DNA of 64,000 bases, taken from assembly GCA_008923285.1 (NCBI GenBank), contig WBSG01000027.1, positions 1 through 64,000 on the forward strand, read 5' to 3'. Of the stretch, positions 10,755 to 20,217 are shown one piece after another. Each line of letters opens with the position of its first letter. Positions within the stretch are counted from its first letter, which is position 1. This stretch comes from Betaproteobacteria bacterium SCN2 (lineage in GTDB: Bacteria; Pseudomonadota; Gammaproteobacteria; Burkholderiales; Thiobacillaceae). The notes beneath the pieces were generated by a model. It made no database searches and had not been told where the DNA came from. It saw only the letters and a list, made by a program, of their open reading frames with translations. The translations under genes were made by a program, and so were the position numbers.

Positions 10755-10897
10755 CCTAGAAACCACCGTTGGGCGTTCGAACGCACCACCGGATGCGTAG
10801 CGTTCTCACCCGATCGACGATCGTTGGCGAGGACGGGAAAATCAATGCCCATGGAATTCTTCCAGGAGCGGCAAGCGGTCAACTGTGGCTTCCTGGA

Positions 10898-11170
10898 TCA
10901 CAACTGATCGGCGATGCCATAAAGCGATGCCAGGTTGAGAAGGCTGGGCGGCAGGCCGGTGAGCTTGAGGCGACGCTGCCCGGCCTCCGCCTCGCGTTTG
11001 CAGGCCAGAATGAAGCCGAGCGCGGAAGAATCCACATTCGCGACCCCCGCGCAGTCAAGCGTATCGACGCCTTCGCGCAGCAGCGGCCGGATTTTTTCCA
11101 GCAGCCCGGGAACGGTGTCGAGCGTGGCATCGCCGCTCAGGCGGCAGAGATTTGCCTCCCGCTCGATCAT
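10898..11170 (-). CDS. mlaB: MlaB-like STAS-domain protein
   Basis: 90 residues with a STAS fold: LCRLSGDATLDTVPGLLEKI, TLDCAGVANVDSSALGFIL (the conserved DSS motif) and LKLTGLPPSLLNLASLYGI. MlaB binds the ATPase MlaF and is needed for activity of the MlaFEDB lipid transporter. Its ATG overlaps the stop of mlaC by four bases. The 130 bases between its end and the ABC ATPase contain no recognisable gene. Confidence 0.85.
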   Translation of the reverse strand: MIEREANLCRLSGDATLDTVPGLLEKIRPLLREGVDTLDCAGVANVDSSALGFILACKREAEAGQRRLKLTGLPPSLLNLASLYGIADQL

Positions 11171-11841
11171 GCTTGCGCAGCTGCCAGTCCCAGTGAAGCC
11201 GAGGGTTTGGGCTTGGCAGGCGCTTTCGGCTGGGGAGCGGATTTTTCCAGGCTGCGTGATTTCGCTTCAAGCATGGAGATCAGACCGTCGATGCCCGACT
11301 GGCGGATGGTGTTGGCGAAGGAGGCCCGATAATTGATCACCAGACTCACCGCGTCGATGGACACATCGTAAACCTTCCAGCCGAAGGCCGTCTTGTGCAT
11401 GTCATAGTTGATGGGGATGGGCTTGCCGCCCGGCTGCTTCACTTCGGTCTGCACCGTGACTTCGGTCGCCCCCGGCGGCATCGAAAAAGGCTTGAACTCG
11501 ATGCTCTGGTTGCTGAAGGCGGTGAGCGAAGAGGCATAGGTACGCACCAGCAACGAACGGAACTCCTTCACCAGGGTCTGCTTCTGCCTGGGACTGGCGG
11601 CATTCCAGTGCCTGCCGACGGCGAGCTGGGTCATGCGGTTGAAATCGAAATGCGGCAGCACCTTGGCTTCGACCAGATCGTAGACCTTCTGGACGTTGCC
11701 GCCCTGAATGTCCTTGTCCGCCTTGAGGATGGCCAGCACCTCATTGGTCGTGTTCCTGGCCAGCACATCGGGTGGGGGATCGGCCGCCCAGGCTGCCAGG
11801 GACAAAAGACCGGCGACGAGGCCTAATATGACACGCAACAT
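11167..11841 (-). CDS. mlaC: periplasmic phospholipid-binding protein MlaC
   Basis: 224 residues with a signal peptide (MLRVILGLVAGLLSLAAWA, cleavage near AWA-ADPP). The Tol_Tol_Ttg2 domain is seen in KVLPHFDFNRMTQLAVGRHW, FRSLLVRTYASSL and GWKVYDVSIDAVSLVINYR. MlaC shuttles phospholipids through the periplasm between the inner-membrane MlaFEDB complex and an outer-membrane component. The tail after residue 200 is a proline/lysine/alanine-rich extension. In the usual system the outer-membrane partner is MlaA; here the adjacent gene is TolC-like. Confidence 0.92.
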   Translation of the reverse strand: MLRVILGLVAGLLSLAAWAADPPPDVLARNTTNEVLAILKADKDIQGGNVQKVYDLVEAKVLPHFDFNRMTQLAVGRHWNAASPRQKQTLVKEFRSLLVRTYASSLTAFSNQSIEFKPFSMPPGATEVTVQTEVKQPGGKPIPINYDMHKTAFGWKVYDVSIDAVSLVINYRASFANTIRQSGIDGLISMLEAKSRSLEKSAPQPKAPAKPKPSASLGLAAAQA

Positions 11842-11885
11842 GGATAACTCTCGAAATCTAGGGTTCTAATGCAGACTGCGGGAAA

Positions 11886-13250
11886 CTACTTCTGTTCCCC
11901 GGTGAGCTTGCTGATCTGCGCCACATTCATGTTGTAATCGTTCACGGTGCGCAAATACTCGGTTTGCGCAAGCACGTAGCTCTTGATCGCTTCGGACAGC
12001 TTGTCGCCCTTTTCCAGGCCGGCGGCAAAATCCGCCATGGAAGCCACCACCCAGCGGCGCGCTGCCGCCGCGCCTTCCGCAAGGTCCTTTTGCGCAGCAT
12101 AGTTCGCCCTGGCATTGGCGTAGGCTTCGCTCACCTCGAAAGGAATGCCCATCAGTGCGAACTGCTTTTTCTGGTTGAGCGCTTCGAGCTCGGCCTGGGC
12201 CTGGCTCACGCGGGCGGAGGCCACGCCGAAGGCCGCATCCCACTTGATGCCGACGACCGGAGTCAGGCCGCCGCCGTTGAACGGATCGGAAACATACGGA
12301 TTGTCCAGCTGGTCGCGGCGCGACGCATAGCTGTAGGAGCCGACCACGCCGGCATAGACGTCCGGCATCCTGTCGGCCTTCTTGGCTGCCACCAGCGCGC
12401 GACGTGCCTTGAGGCCGGCTTCCAGTTGCTGCATCTCGGGCCGGTCGGTCAGCGCCCTGCCTTGCAGGTCGGCCAGTTCGGCAGCCGGGAAAGACACCGG
12501 CTCGAGCCTGTCATCCGCCACCGTCAGCGGTGCATTGAGTCCCAGGCCGGTCAGCACCCTGAGGCCGTCCAGGCTGATTTTTTCCACGGCGCGCGCCTGA
12601 TGCACGTACTTGCCGATCACGCCCCTGGTCGCCTGCAGGGAAAACAGCTCGGCCTGGGTGACTTCGCCGGTTTCTTCCTTGAGCGCGCGTTCGGCGCGGC
12701 TGATCGAGCTGTCCACGCGGCCCTGCATGTCCTCCAGGAACAGACGGATGTCGCGCGCCGTGAGGTAGCCGTAGTAGGCGCGCTTGGTGTCGTACACGGT
12801 CTCGGCCTGGGTCTGGCGCACGTCGCCGCGCTTGATGTCGATATTGCCCTCGGCGGCCTTGCCGTAGGCCTCGACCTTGCCGAAGGTATAGAGCGGCTTG
12901 ATCAGCGCGAACTCGATGTGGGTCCAGTCCGACAGTCCGTTCCAGTCGTCGCCGTCCCGGCGCGGGTTGGTGCCGTTGTAGGCACCGCCCTTGTAGAACC
13001 CGCCCTCCACGGCCGGTGCCAGGCCGATGAAGGCGTTGGCGCTGATGCGCCAGCCTTCGTTGCCTTTCACTTCAGCCAGCAGGCCGCGTGCGGCCTCAAC
13101 CAGATGCTCGCGCTCCTTGATGCGCGGATCGGCGGAGAGGCTCATTTCCACGGCCTGTTGCAGGTTGACGGTCTGCGCCCCGGCATGGCCGGAAAACGCC
13201 AGGCCGGCGGCGACCAGAGCCAGTGCGAGCTTGTTATTGTGCGGTTTCAT
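11886..13250 (-). CDS. TolC-family outer-membrane protein within the mla operon
   Basis: 454 residues with signal peptide (LALALVAAGLAFSGHAGA, cleavage before QTV). The sequence shows two structurally repeated halves with long helical stretches (for example ARDIRLFLEDMQGRVDSSI and EALNQKKQFALMGIPFEVSE), GWRISANAFIGLAP-like and VGSYSYASRRDQL strand regions, and a family-like ending EYLRTVNDYNMNVAQISKLT. TolC-family proteins form trimeric outer-membrane channels with a periplasmic tunnel. It overlaps mlaD by 17 bases, so it is co-translated with the MCE protein. No MlaA gene is present nearby. An outer-membrane exit for the lipid transporter is an inference. Confidence 0.85.
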   Translation of the reverse strand: MKPHNNKLALALVAAGLAFSGHAGAQTVNLQQAVEMSLSADPRIKEREHLVEAARGLLAEVKGNEGWRISANAFIGLAPAVEGGFYKGGAYNGTNPRRDGDDWNGLSDWTHIEFALIKPLYTFGKVEAYGKAAEGNIDIKRGDVRQTQAETVYDTKRAYYGYLTARDIRLFLEDMQGRVDSSISRAERALKEETGEVTQAELFSLQATRGVIGKYVHQARAVEKISLDGLRVLTGLGLNAPLTVADDRLEPVSFPAAELADLQGRALTDRPEMQQLEAGLKARRALVAAKKADRMPDVYAGVVGSYSYASRRDQLDNPYVSDPFNGGGLTPVVGIKWDAAFGVASARVSQAQAELEALNQKKQFALMGIPFEVSEAYANARANYAAQKDLAEGAAAARRWVVASMADFAAGLEKGDKLSEAIKSYVLAQTEYLRTVNDYNMNVAQISKLTGEQK

Positions 13251-13713
13251 TGGGCGCTCCCTCTTGAGCCTTGCTAAACAGAAACTGTCCGATCAGGTTT
13301 TCCAGTACCACAGCGGACTGGGTCAGCCTGACCCGATCTCCATTCGCTAATTTTACGCTATCGCCGCCGGCTTCCAAGCCGATATATTGTTCGCCAAGCA
13401 GGCCCGAAGTCAGGATCGACGCCGACGTATCCTTGGGAAAAGCATAGCGCTTGTCCAGGCTGAGCAAGACCTCGGCTTCATAGGTTTGGTCATCGAAACT
13501 GATCCCCGTCACCCGGCCGACGACGACACCGGCGCTTTTTACCGGCGCCCTCACCTTGAGGCCGCCGATGTTGTCGAAATGCGCCGACACCTGATAGCTG
13601 TCGGCCATCCTCACGGAACTCATGTTGCCCACCTTGAGCGCCATAAACAGCAGGGCACCGATGCCCGCCACCACGAACAACCCGACCCACAGGTCCAGCC
13701 AAGCCTTGCTCAT
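13234..13713 (-). CDS. mlaD: MCE-domain protein MlaD
   Basis: 159 residues. One N-terminal membrane anchor (WLDLWVGLFVVAGIGALLFMALKV) is followed by a single MCE domain: YQVSAHFDNIGGLKVRAPVK, GVVVGRVTGISFDD, and ILTSGLLGEQYIGLEAGGD. In the family this domain makes a hexameric ring in the periplasm through which phospholipid passes. Its ATG directly follows the mlaE stop codon, and its 3' end overlaps the TolC-like gene. Confidence 0.93.
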   Translation of the reverse strand: MSKAWLDLWVGLFVVAGIGALLFMALKVGNMSSVRMADSYQVSAHFDNIGGLKVRAPVKSAGVVVGRVTGISFDDQTYEAEVLLSLDKRYAFPKDTSASILTSGLLGEQYIGLEAGGDSVKLANGDRVRLTQSAVVLENLIGQFLFSKAQEGAPNETAQ

Positions 13714-14508
13714 TCAGCTCACCCCCCGAAACATGAATGCCGTCAACACAAAATCCAGCGCCAGGATGACCAGGCTGGAAGTGACCACCGTGCGGGTGGT
13801 CGCGCGCGAAACGCCTTCCGCCGTCGGCGGCGCATCATAACCTTCGAACAGCGCGATCGCGGTAATGGCCACGCCGAACACCACGCTCTTGATCACGCCA
13901 TTGAGGATATCTTCCTCGAAATCCACCTGGGCCTGCATCTGCGACCAGAAGCTGCCCTCGTCCACACCGATCAGCACCACGCCGACCAGATAGCCGCCGA
14001 AAATGCCCATGGCCGAGAACAGCGCCGCGAGCAGGGGCATGGACAGCACACCCGCCCAGAAGCGCGGCGCCACCACACGGGCCACCGGGTCGACCGCCAT
14101 CATTTCCATGGCGGCGAGCTGTTCGGTCGCCTTCATCAGGCCGATTTCGGCGGTAATCGCCGAGCCGGCGCGGCTGGCAAACAGCAGTGCCGCCACCACC
14201 GGCCCCAGTTCGCGCACCAGCGACAGCGCTACCAGCACGCCCAGGGCCGATTCCGAACCATAGGTCTGCAATGTCTCGAAGCCCTGCAGCCCCAGCACCA
14301 TGCCGACGAACAGGCCGGACACCAGGATGATGATCAGCGACAGCACGCCGGCAGAATAGATTTCCCGGATGATGAGGCCAAAACGCCTGAATGCCGTGCC
14401 CGAATGCAGCAGGGTGGCAAAGAAGAAGCGGGTGGCCAGGCCGATACGGGCGACCGCCTGCAGGGTGCGCCGCCCGAGCCGGGCAACCAGCCGCAACGGC
14501 GCGATCAT
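13714..14508 (-). CDS. mlaE: lipid transporter permease MlaE
   Basis: 264 residues with about five membrane segments. Family motifs include VGMVLGLQGFETLQTYGSES, LVRELGPVVAALLFASRAGS, ITAEIGLMKATEQLAAMEMM and VARVVAPRFWAG. It forms the inner-membrane core of MlaFEDB. Its start overlaps the mlaF stop by four bases (ATGA). Confidence 0.95.
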   Translation of the reverse strand: MIAPLRLVARLGRRTLQAVARIGLATRFFFATLLHSGTAFRRFGLIIREIYSAGVLSLIIILVSGLFVGMVLGLQGFETLQTYGSESALGVLVALSLVRELGPVVAALLFASRAGSAITAEIGLMKATEQLAAMEMMAVDPVARVVAPRFWAGVLSMPLLAALFSAMGIFGGYLVGVVLIGVDEGSFWSQMQAQVDFEEDILNGVIKSVVFGVAITAIALFEGYDAPPTAEGVSRATTRTVVTSSLVILALDFVLTAFMFRGVS

Positions 14509-15302
14509 GAGCCCAGCCTCAGGTCTTCGGCGTAGGAACGCGCCGGATAATGGAAAGGCACGGGCCCGTCCGGCTCGCCATGCACGAACTGGTGCACGAA
14601 AGGCAGGCCCGAACGGCGTATTTCCTCCGGCGTGCCTTCCGCCTCGATCACGCCTGCGGAGACGAAATAGACGTAATCGACGATTTTCAGCGACTCCTGC
14701 ACGTCATGCGTCACGACGATGGAAGTCAGCCCCAGGGTGTCGGTCAGGCGGCGGATGAGATTGCCGATCACGCCCAGCGAAATCGGGTCGAGCCCGGCAA
14801 ACGGCTCGTCGTACATGACCAGCGAAGGCTCCAGGGCGATCGAGCGGGCCAGCGCCACGCGCCGCGCCATGCCGCCGGAAAGCTCGGAAGGCATGAGGTC
14901 CGCGGCGCCGCGCAGGCCGACGGCATGCAGCTTCATCAGCACCAGGTCGCGGATGATCTCTTCCGGCAGGCGCGTGTGCTCGCGCATCTGGAATGCGATG
15001 TTGTCGAACACGCTCATGTCGGTAAAGAGCGCGCCGAACTGGAACAGCATGCCCATTTTGCGGCGCAATTCGTAGAGGCCGGCCGTATCGAGTTCGCCGA
15101 CATTCTGCCCGGCGACGTGCACGCTGCCGCTGTTGGGTTTGATCTGGCCGCCGATCAGCCGCAGCAGGGTGGTTTTGCCGCAGCCGCTGCTGCCCATGAT
15201 GGCGATGACCTGGCCGCGCCTGGCGGTCAGATTGATCCCCTTCAGAATCGGGCGTTCGTTGTAGCCGAACGTGACGTCCTGGATCTCCACCAGATTGTCC
15301 AA
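14505..15302 (-). CDS. mlaF: lipid transporter ATPase MlaF
   Basis: 265 residues if translation starts at TTG 15302 (LDNLVEIQDVTFGYNERPIL), which has AAGGA eight bases upstream; an ATG at 15377 would add 25 unusual residues and overlap the preceding gene. Walker A IMGSSGCGKTTLLR, signature PSELSGGMARRVALAR, Walker B LVMYDEPFAGLD and H-loop VVTHDVQESL are all intact. It powers retrograde or anterograde phospholipid transport with MlaE, MlaD and MlaB. Confidence 0.92.
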   Translation of the reverse strand: MDNLVEIQDVTFGYNERPILKGINLTARRGQVIAIMGSSGCGKTTLLRLIGGQIKPNSGSVHVAGQNVGELDTAGLYELRRKMGMLFQFGALFTDMSVFDNIAFQMREHTRLPEEIIRDLVLMKLHAVGLRGAADLMPSELSGGMARRVALARSIALEPSLVMYDEPFAGLDPISLGVIGNLIRRLTDTLGLTSIVVTHDVQESLKIVDYVYFVSAGVIEAEGTPEEIRRSGLPFVHQFVHGEPDGPVPFHYPARSYAEDLRLGS

Positions 15303-15366
15303 AGCCCTGGTCCTTATTTTGTTCAATTCAGTTGCAATTCTATCGGAAGCAAGCGCTGCCCGAACC

Positions 15367-15825
15367 CTAGACGCCAAGAACGTCCATCAATTCACGCACT
15401 TTGCCGAGCGCAGCCAGCGCCGCATCGCGCGAAATCACGTACAAGGGCACGCCGGTTCGCGCCGCCGCCTGCATGCGCCTGGCCAGCTCGCGCAGGTCCG
15501 GCTCGCCCTCCAGCCAGCAAATGTCGGCATCGGCCTCGCGCACGGCGCGATTGCCGAAGCGCGCTGCTTTCGGCACATCGTCCGCACTCCACTCCCCCGC
15601 CCCGCCCAGCACGAAGCGAAAGCCTTGCTGCGGCTCCTGCAGCCAGCCGGCCACTTCCTCGTCGCTGGCATTGCGCCAGTGCGCCATGGGCAGATAAGTG
15701 CAGCGAAACTGGGTGTTGTAGAAAGACAACTGCCAGTCTGCCGGCAAGCCGTCGGGGTAGAAGCAGCTCTCCCAGGCCGCATGGGTCCAGCCTACCGCGC
15801 CGAGATAAACAATGTAATTGCTCAT
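15367..15825 (-). CDS. short DUF72-like protein
   Basis: 152 residues. The N-terminus YLGAVGWTHAAWESCFYPDG and the following LSFYNTQFRCTYLPM recall the GTSGWxxxxWxxxFYPxG and F-x-x-V-E-x-N-x-T-F-Y pattern of DUF72 proteins, which are usually 230-300 residues. This one is about half that length and the tail (EPDLRELARRMQAAARTGVP) differs. It is followed by mlaF and may contain that gene's translation signals. Function unknown. Confidence 0.55.
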   Translation of the reverse strand: MSNYIVYLGAVGWTHAAWESCFYPDGLPADWQLSFYNTQFRCTYLPMAHWRNASDEEVAGWLQEPQQGFRFVLGGAGEWSADDVPKAARFGNRAVREADADICWLEGEPDLRELARRMQAAARTGVPLYVISRDAALAALGKVRELMDVLGV

Positions 15826-15883
15826 GCCACCTGTCCATATGATTGTTCAGCCAAGCTCGCCCACCTTTCGGCAAGAACAAACA

Positions 15884-15909
15884 GCAACGGGGCGCTGGCG
15901 CCCCGTTGC
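15884..15909 (-). terminator. hairpin terminator of cysS
   Basis: Perfect 11-bp stem GCAACGGGGCG / CGCCCCGTTGC with a four-base loop, 24 bases downstream of the cysS stop codon. On the minus strand it is followed by a T-rich stretch (TGTTTGTTCTTG). Typical of a rho-independent terminator, although the T run is interrupted. Confidence 0.7.
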
Positions 15910-15933
15910 TTCGGTCAGCCCCGCAGCCCCCGT

Positions 15934-17367
15934 TCAGGCCCTGCGCCAGCTCGTGCCCTGCGGCCCGTCTTCCAGGATGATGCCGGCCGCTTTCAATTCA
16001 TCGCGGATACGATCGGCCCCCGCGAAATCCTTGGCCTTGCGCGCGGCCAGGCGCTGGTCAATCAGTGCCTTAATACGATCTTCAGACAAGCCTTCAACCA
16101 TGCCGCTAGCGGCAAATGTATCTGCTGCTGCCTCTCGCGCAGCCATTGCACCCACTACAGCTGAGCGGCGGCCTTGGAGGAAGTCGTCCGGCCCCCGCTG
16201 AAGTAGACCAAGCACTCCGCCCAAGACTTTGAGCACCCCGGCCAATTGCGGATTACGGCTCTTATTCACTTCGTTGGCCAGGTCGAACAGCACCGCCATC
16301 GCCTCCGGCGTGCCGAAATCCTCGTCCATCGCCGCCCTGAAGCGCGCCGCCCAGGGATCGTTCCAGTCGAGTTCGACGGCGGCGGGCGGCACGTTCTTCA
16401 AGGCCGTGTACAGGCGGGTCAAGGCCCCCCGCGCGTCATCCAGGTGCGCATCCGAGTAATTGAGCGGGCTGCGGTAATGCGCGCGCAGGATGAAGAAGCG
16501 CACCACCTCGGGATCGAATTTCTCCAGCACCTTGCGGATGGTGAAGAAATTGCCCAGGCTCTTGGACATCTTCTCGTTGTCCACGCGCACGAAGCCGTTG
16601 TGCAGCCAGTAATTGACGAACTTGCACGCGTGCGCGCCCTCGGACTGGGCGATCTCGTTCTCATGGTGCGGGAACTGCAGGTCCTGGCCGCCGCCGTGGA
16701 TGTCGAAATGCCGGCCCAAAAGCTTGCCGCTCATGGCCGAACATTCGATGTGCCAGCCCGGCCGGCCGGGTCCCCAGGGGCTTTCCCAGGCCGGCTCGCC
16801 GGGCTTGGCCGCCTTCCACAGCACGAAATCGAGCGGATCGCGCTTGCTGGCCTCCACCTCCACGCGCTCGCCGGCGCGCAGGTCGTCGAGCGACTTGCCG
16901 GACAGCCGGCCGTAGCGCTCGAAGCCGCGCACGCTGTAGTACACGTCGCCATTGGCGCCCTGGTAAGCCAGGCCGCGAGACTCCAGCGCCTGGATCATGG
17001 CCAGCATCTCGGCGACATACTCGGTCGCGCGCGGCTCGGCATCCGGGCGCAGCACGCCGAGCCTGGCCTCGTCCTCGTGCATGGCGGCGATGAAGCGGTC
17101 GGTCAGGGCCCTGGGGAGTTCGCCATTTTCCTGGGCGCGTTTGATGATCTTGTCGTCGATGTCCGTAATATTGCGTATGTAAGTAACTTGGTAGCCCGAG
17201 GCGCGCAGCCACCTGGCCACCATGTCGAACACCACGAACACCCGTGCATGCCCGAGGTGACAATAGTCGTACACCGTCATCCCGCACACGTACATGCGGA
17301 CCTGTCCGGGCTGGATGGGCACGAAGTTCTCGTGACTGCGGCTTAGGGAGTTGTACAGCTTGAGCAT
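15934..17367 (-). CDS. cysS: cysteinyl-tRNA synthetase
   Basis: Class I aminoacyl-tRNA synthetase charging tRNA-Cys. 477 residues. The zinc/adenylate site begins [20 protein letters not shown] (HIGH motif as HLGH), the [12 protein letters not shown] region supplies further zinc ligands, and [12 protein letters not shown] holds the KMSKS loop. The C-terminal DALR-like region includes [16 protein letters not shown]. Monocistronic: a divergent gene starts 82 bases upstream and a hairpin terminator follows. Confidence 0.97.
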   Translation of the reverse strand: MLKLYNSLSRSHENFVPIQPGQVRMYVCGMTVYDYCHLGHARVFVVFDMVARWLRASGYQVTYIRNITDIDDKIIKRAQENGELPRALTDRFIAAMHEDEARLGVLRPDAEPRATEYVAEMLAMIQALESRGLAYQGANGDVYYSVRGFERYGRLSGKSLDDLRAGERVEVEASKRDPLDFVLWKAAKPGEPAWESPWGPGRPGWHIECSAMSGKLLGRHFDIHGGGQDLQFPHHENEIAQSEGAHACKFVNYWLHNGFVRVDNEKMSKSLGNFFTIRKVLEKFDPEVVRFFILRAHYRSPLNYSDAHLDDARGALTRLYTALKNVPPAAVELDWNDPWAARFRAAMDEDFGTPEAMAVLFDLANEVNKSRNPQLAGVLKVLGGVLGLLQRGPDDFLQGRRSAVVGAMAAREAAADTFAASGMVEGLSEDRIKALIDQRLAARKAKDFAGADRIRDELKAAGIILEDGPQGTSWRRA

Positions 17368-17449
17368 GGGAACAAGACGGGCGGAAGGCTATCTGACGCA
17401 AAGCCCCCCATGGACACGGGGAGTTGTTAGAATTCGAAGTTGCTGACCA

Positions 17450-18442
17450 ATGATTCGAGTTTATCACATGCCCAGTTTGCAAAGCTTTGCCCGCCTGCTT
17501 GCCATGGTGCTTTGCCTCTCCTTCGCGACAGGCGCCATGGCGGATAACGTTCAGGACATCAACCAGCTGTTTCGCAAGGGCGATCTGAGCACGGCGCTGA
17601 CGCGGGCCAACCAGTTCCTGGCCAAGAACCCCAAGGATGCCCAGGTGCGCTTCCTGAAGGGGCTGATCCTGACCGACCTGGGCAAATCCGCCGAAGCCAT
17701 CCAGGTCTTCACCGGCATTACCGAGGACTATCCCGAACTGCCCGAGCCCTACAACAATCTGGCCGTGCTGTACGCTGCCGAAGGCAAGTACGACGCCGCC
17801 AAGAATGCCCTGGAAATGGCCATCCGCACCCATCCGAGCTACGCCACTGCGCATGAAAACCTCGGCGACCTCTACGCCAGGATGGCTTCGCAGGCCTACG
17901 ACAAGGCGCTGCAGATCGACAACAGCAACAAGACCGCACAAACCAAGCTGTCGCTCATCAAGGAAATGATGTCCGGCAAGCCTCAGCCCAAGGCAATCGC
18001 CTCCGCGGCAAACAACCGGGCCGCCGCGGCCCAGGCCGCCCCCGCCACGCCCAAACCCGCTGCTGCGCCGGCAGAGACCAAGCCCGCTCCGTCCGTGACG
18101 GCCGCGCCGGCAGCCGGTATCGTGGAAACGGTGCAGTCCTGGGCCAAGGCCTGGTCCAGCCAGGACGTCGACGGTTATCTCGCGCACTACGCAGCCGATT
18201 TCACGCCCGCGAACATGAGCCATGCGGCCTGGGCCGAACAACGGCGCGAACGCATCGTCAGCCCCAAAAGCATCCGCGTCATCGCGCGTGACATCGAGGT
18301 CAAGCGCATCTCGGCGAATCGCGCCGAAGCGCGCTTCAAGCAGTCCTATCAATCAGACAGCTTCAACTCCAACTCCAGCAAAACCCTGGAACTGGCGCTG
18401 ATCGACGGCCGCTGGCTGATCGTGCGTGAAACCGGCCGTTGA
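17450..18442 (+). CDS. exported TPR protein with C-terminal NTF2-like domain
   Basis: 330 residues (324 if the ATG at 17468 is used). A signal peptide ends near FATGAMA-DNV. Residues about 35-150 form TPR-type helices (LSTALTRANQFLAKNPKDAQ, LPEPYNNLAVLYAAEGKYDA, YATAHENLGDLYARMASQAY). An alanine/proline-rich linker follows, then a ~105-residue C-terminal domain beginning VQSWAKAWSSQDVDGYLAHY and ending GRWLIVRETGR, an NTF2/SnoaL-like fold. The next gene encodes the same C-terminal domain, which suggests that the two proteins act together in the cell envelope. Confidence 0.8.
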   Translation: MIRVYHMPSLQSFARLLAMVLCLSFATGAMADNVQDINQLFRKGDLSTALTRANQFLAKNPKDAQVRFLKGLILTDLGKSAEAIQVFTGITEDYPELPEPYNNLAVLYAAEGKYDAAKNALEMAIRTHPSYATAHENLGDLYARMASQAYDKALQIDNSNKTAQTKLSLIKEMMSGKPQPKAIASAANNRAAAAQAAPATPKPAAAPAETKPAPSVTAAPAAGIVETVQSWAKAWSSQDVDGYLAHYAADFTPANMSHAAWAEQRRERIVSPKSIRVIARDIEVKRISANRAEARFKQSYQSDSFNSNSSKTLELALIDGRWLIVRETGR

Positions 18443-18452
18443 TCGCCAGGCG

Positions 18453-19613
18453 ATGCTTGCCAGTCTGCGCCTTCTCCCCTTGATCGGACTGCTGGCCTTG
18501 CCGGCGCAGGCCGACATCGGCGAAGCCGATCGGCTGTTCAGCAGCAGCGTGCAGGAACTGCGCCAGAACCGGCTCGACCACGCCCTGCACTCCATCAACA
18601 GCCTGCTCGAACGCCACCCCAATTTCCGCCTGGCACAGCTGGTCAAGGGCGATCTGCTGCTTGCGCGTGCGCGTCCCCTGTCCACCCTCGGCAACGCGCC
18701 AGGCGCCCGCGAACAGCAGGACGAACTGCGCGAGGAAGCCAAGGCCCGCATCCAGGCGATCAGTAACCCCGTCGATGCCAGCCTGGTGCCGGAAGAACTG
18801 CTGCACGTGGAGACCGACACGCGCCATGTCATCGCGGTCGATGCCAGCCGCGCCAGGCTGTATGTGTTCGAGAACAGCGCCAATGGCATACGCCGCATCG
18901 CCGACTTTTACGTCACGGTCGGCAAATTCGGCATCGGCAAGAACAGGGAAGGCGACAAGCGCACGCCGGTGGGACTCTATACCATCACCAGCTTCAAGCC
19001 GGACAGCGAACTCGAGGAGTTGTACGGGATCGGCGCCTATCCGCTGAATTATCCCAACGAATGGGACAAGCGCAACGGCCGCAACGGCCACGGCATCTGG
19101 CTGCATGGCGTGCCGCGCAACACCTATGCGCGCCCGCCCAAGGCCAGCGACGGCTGCGTCGTGCTGTCCAATGACGACCTGAAGAATCTCGGCCGCTACA
19201 TCCGCACCGGCCAGACCCCGGTGATCATCGCACCCAGCCTGACCTGGGTCGATGTCGATTCGCTCTCGACTGCGCGCGACGAACTCCAACTGGCCATCGA
19301 CAACTGGCGCAAGGATTGGGAAAGCCGCGACACCGCCAGCCTGCTCGAACATTACTCGCCGGATTTTCAGGCCGGCGCCCAGCGCTTCCAGGCTTTCGCC
19401 GAATCCAAGCGCAGGGTGAACGCGAGCAAGAACTGGATCAAGGTCGACATTCAGCGCCTCAGCATCTATCGCCAACCCGGCGACAAGGACATGGCCATCG
19501 TCACCTTCGATCAGGATTACAAAAGCAGCAACCTGAACGACAAATCCAGAAAACGCCAGTACTGGCAGCGGGATAACGGCCGCTGGCGGATCATTCAAGA
19601 AACAATCCTGTAA
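18453..19613 (+). CDS. L,D-transpeptidase with C-terminal NTF2-like domain
   Basis: 386 residues from ATG 18453, with signal peptide ([22 protein letters not shown]). A helical N-terminal part is followed by the YkuD domain: [50 protein letters not shown] and [13 protein letters not shown] with catalytic cysteine C235. After it comes the same kind of C-terminal domain as in the upstream TPR protein ([20 protein letters not shown] to [11 protein letters not shown]). Such enzymes cross-link or modify peptidoglycan, or attach proteins to it, in the periplasm. The upstream gene ends 11 bases before this start. Confidence 0.9.
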   Translation: MLASLRLLPLIGLLALPAQADIGEADRLFSSSVQELRQNRLDHALHSINSLLERHPNFRLAQLVKGDLLLARARPLSTLGNAPGAREQQDELREEAKARIQAISNPVDASLVPEELLHVETDTRHVIAVDASRARLYVFENSANGIRRIADFYVTVGKFGIGKNREGDKRTPVGLYTITSFKPDSELEELYGIGAYPLNYPNEWDKRNGRNGHGIWLHGVPRNTYARPPKASDGCVVLSNDDLKNLGRYIRTGQTPVIIAPSLTWVDVDSLSTARDELQLAIDNWRKDWESRDTASLLEHYSPDFQAGAQRFQAFAESKRRVNASKNWIKVDIQRLSIYRQPGDKDMAIVTFDQDYKSSNLNDKSRKRQYWQRDNGRWRIIQETIL

Positions 19614-19630
19614 ACAAGAGAGGACAGACA

Positions 19631-20122
19631 ATGGTCAAGCTTCACACATCGAAAGGCGTCATCACGCTGGAACTGGACGCCGAAAAGGCGCCCGTCACGG
19701 TCGAGAATTTCCTGCAGTACGTGCGCGACGGATTCTATGACAACACCATCTTCCACCGCGTCATCGACGGCTTCATGATCCAGGGCGGCGGTTTCGAGCC
19801 TGGCATGTCGCAAAAGCCGACGCGCGCCCCGATCAAGAACGAAGCCGCCAACGGCCTGGTGAACGACGCCTATACCATTGCCATGGCGCGCACTTCGGTG
19901 CCCGATTCCGCCACCGCGCAGTTCTTCATCAACGTGGCCAACAACAGCTTCCTCAACCACACCGCCCCCACCCCGCAAGGCTATGGCTACGCAGTATTCG
20001 GCAAGGTGGTCGAGGGCAGGGAAATCGTCGACGTCATCAAGAAAATCCGCACTGGCAACCGCGCCGGCCATCAGGATGTGCCGATGGAAGACATCGTCAT
20101 TACCAAGGCGGAAATTGTCTGA
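19631..20122 (+). CDS. ppiB: peptidyl-prolyl cis-trans isomerase B (cyclophilin)
   Basis: 163 residues of cyclophilin fold without a signal peptide, hence cytoplasmic. Active-site segments [30 protein letters not shown] and [12 protein letters not shown] are all present. A strong AGAGAGGA ribosome-binding site precedes the ATG. It is 17 bases downstream of the L,D-transpeptidase gene and 95 bases upstream of lpxH, an arrangement common in related bacteria. Confidence 0.95.
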   Translation: MVKLHTSKGVITLELDAEKAPVTVENFLQYVRDGFYDNTIFHRVIDGFMIQGGGFEPGMSQKPTRAPIKNEAANGLVNDAYTIAMARTSVPDSATAQFFINVANNSFLNHTAPTPQGYGYAVFGKVVEGREIVDVIKKIRTGNRAGHQDVPMEDIVITKAEIV

Positions 20123-20217
20123 ACACGGCGCCATAAATCCGCTGCCGGTCTGCGTTGCGCGGCGCTCGCCCTGGCCGTTAGCCGACCGAGGCGATTTCTG
20201 ACACCATGCCTGAATAA

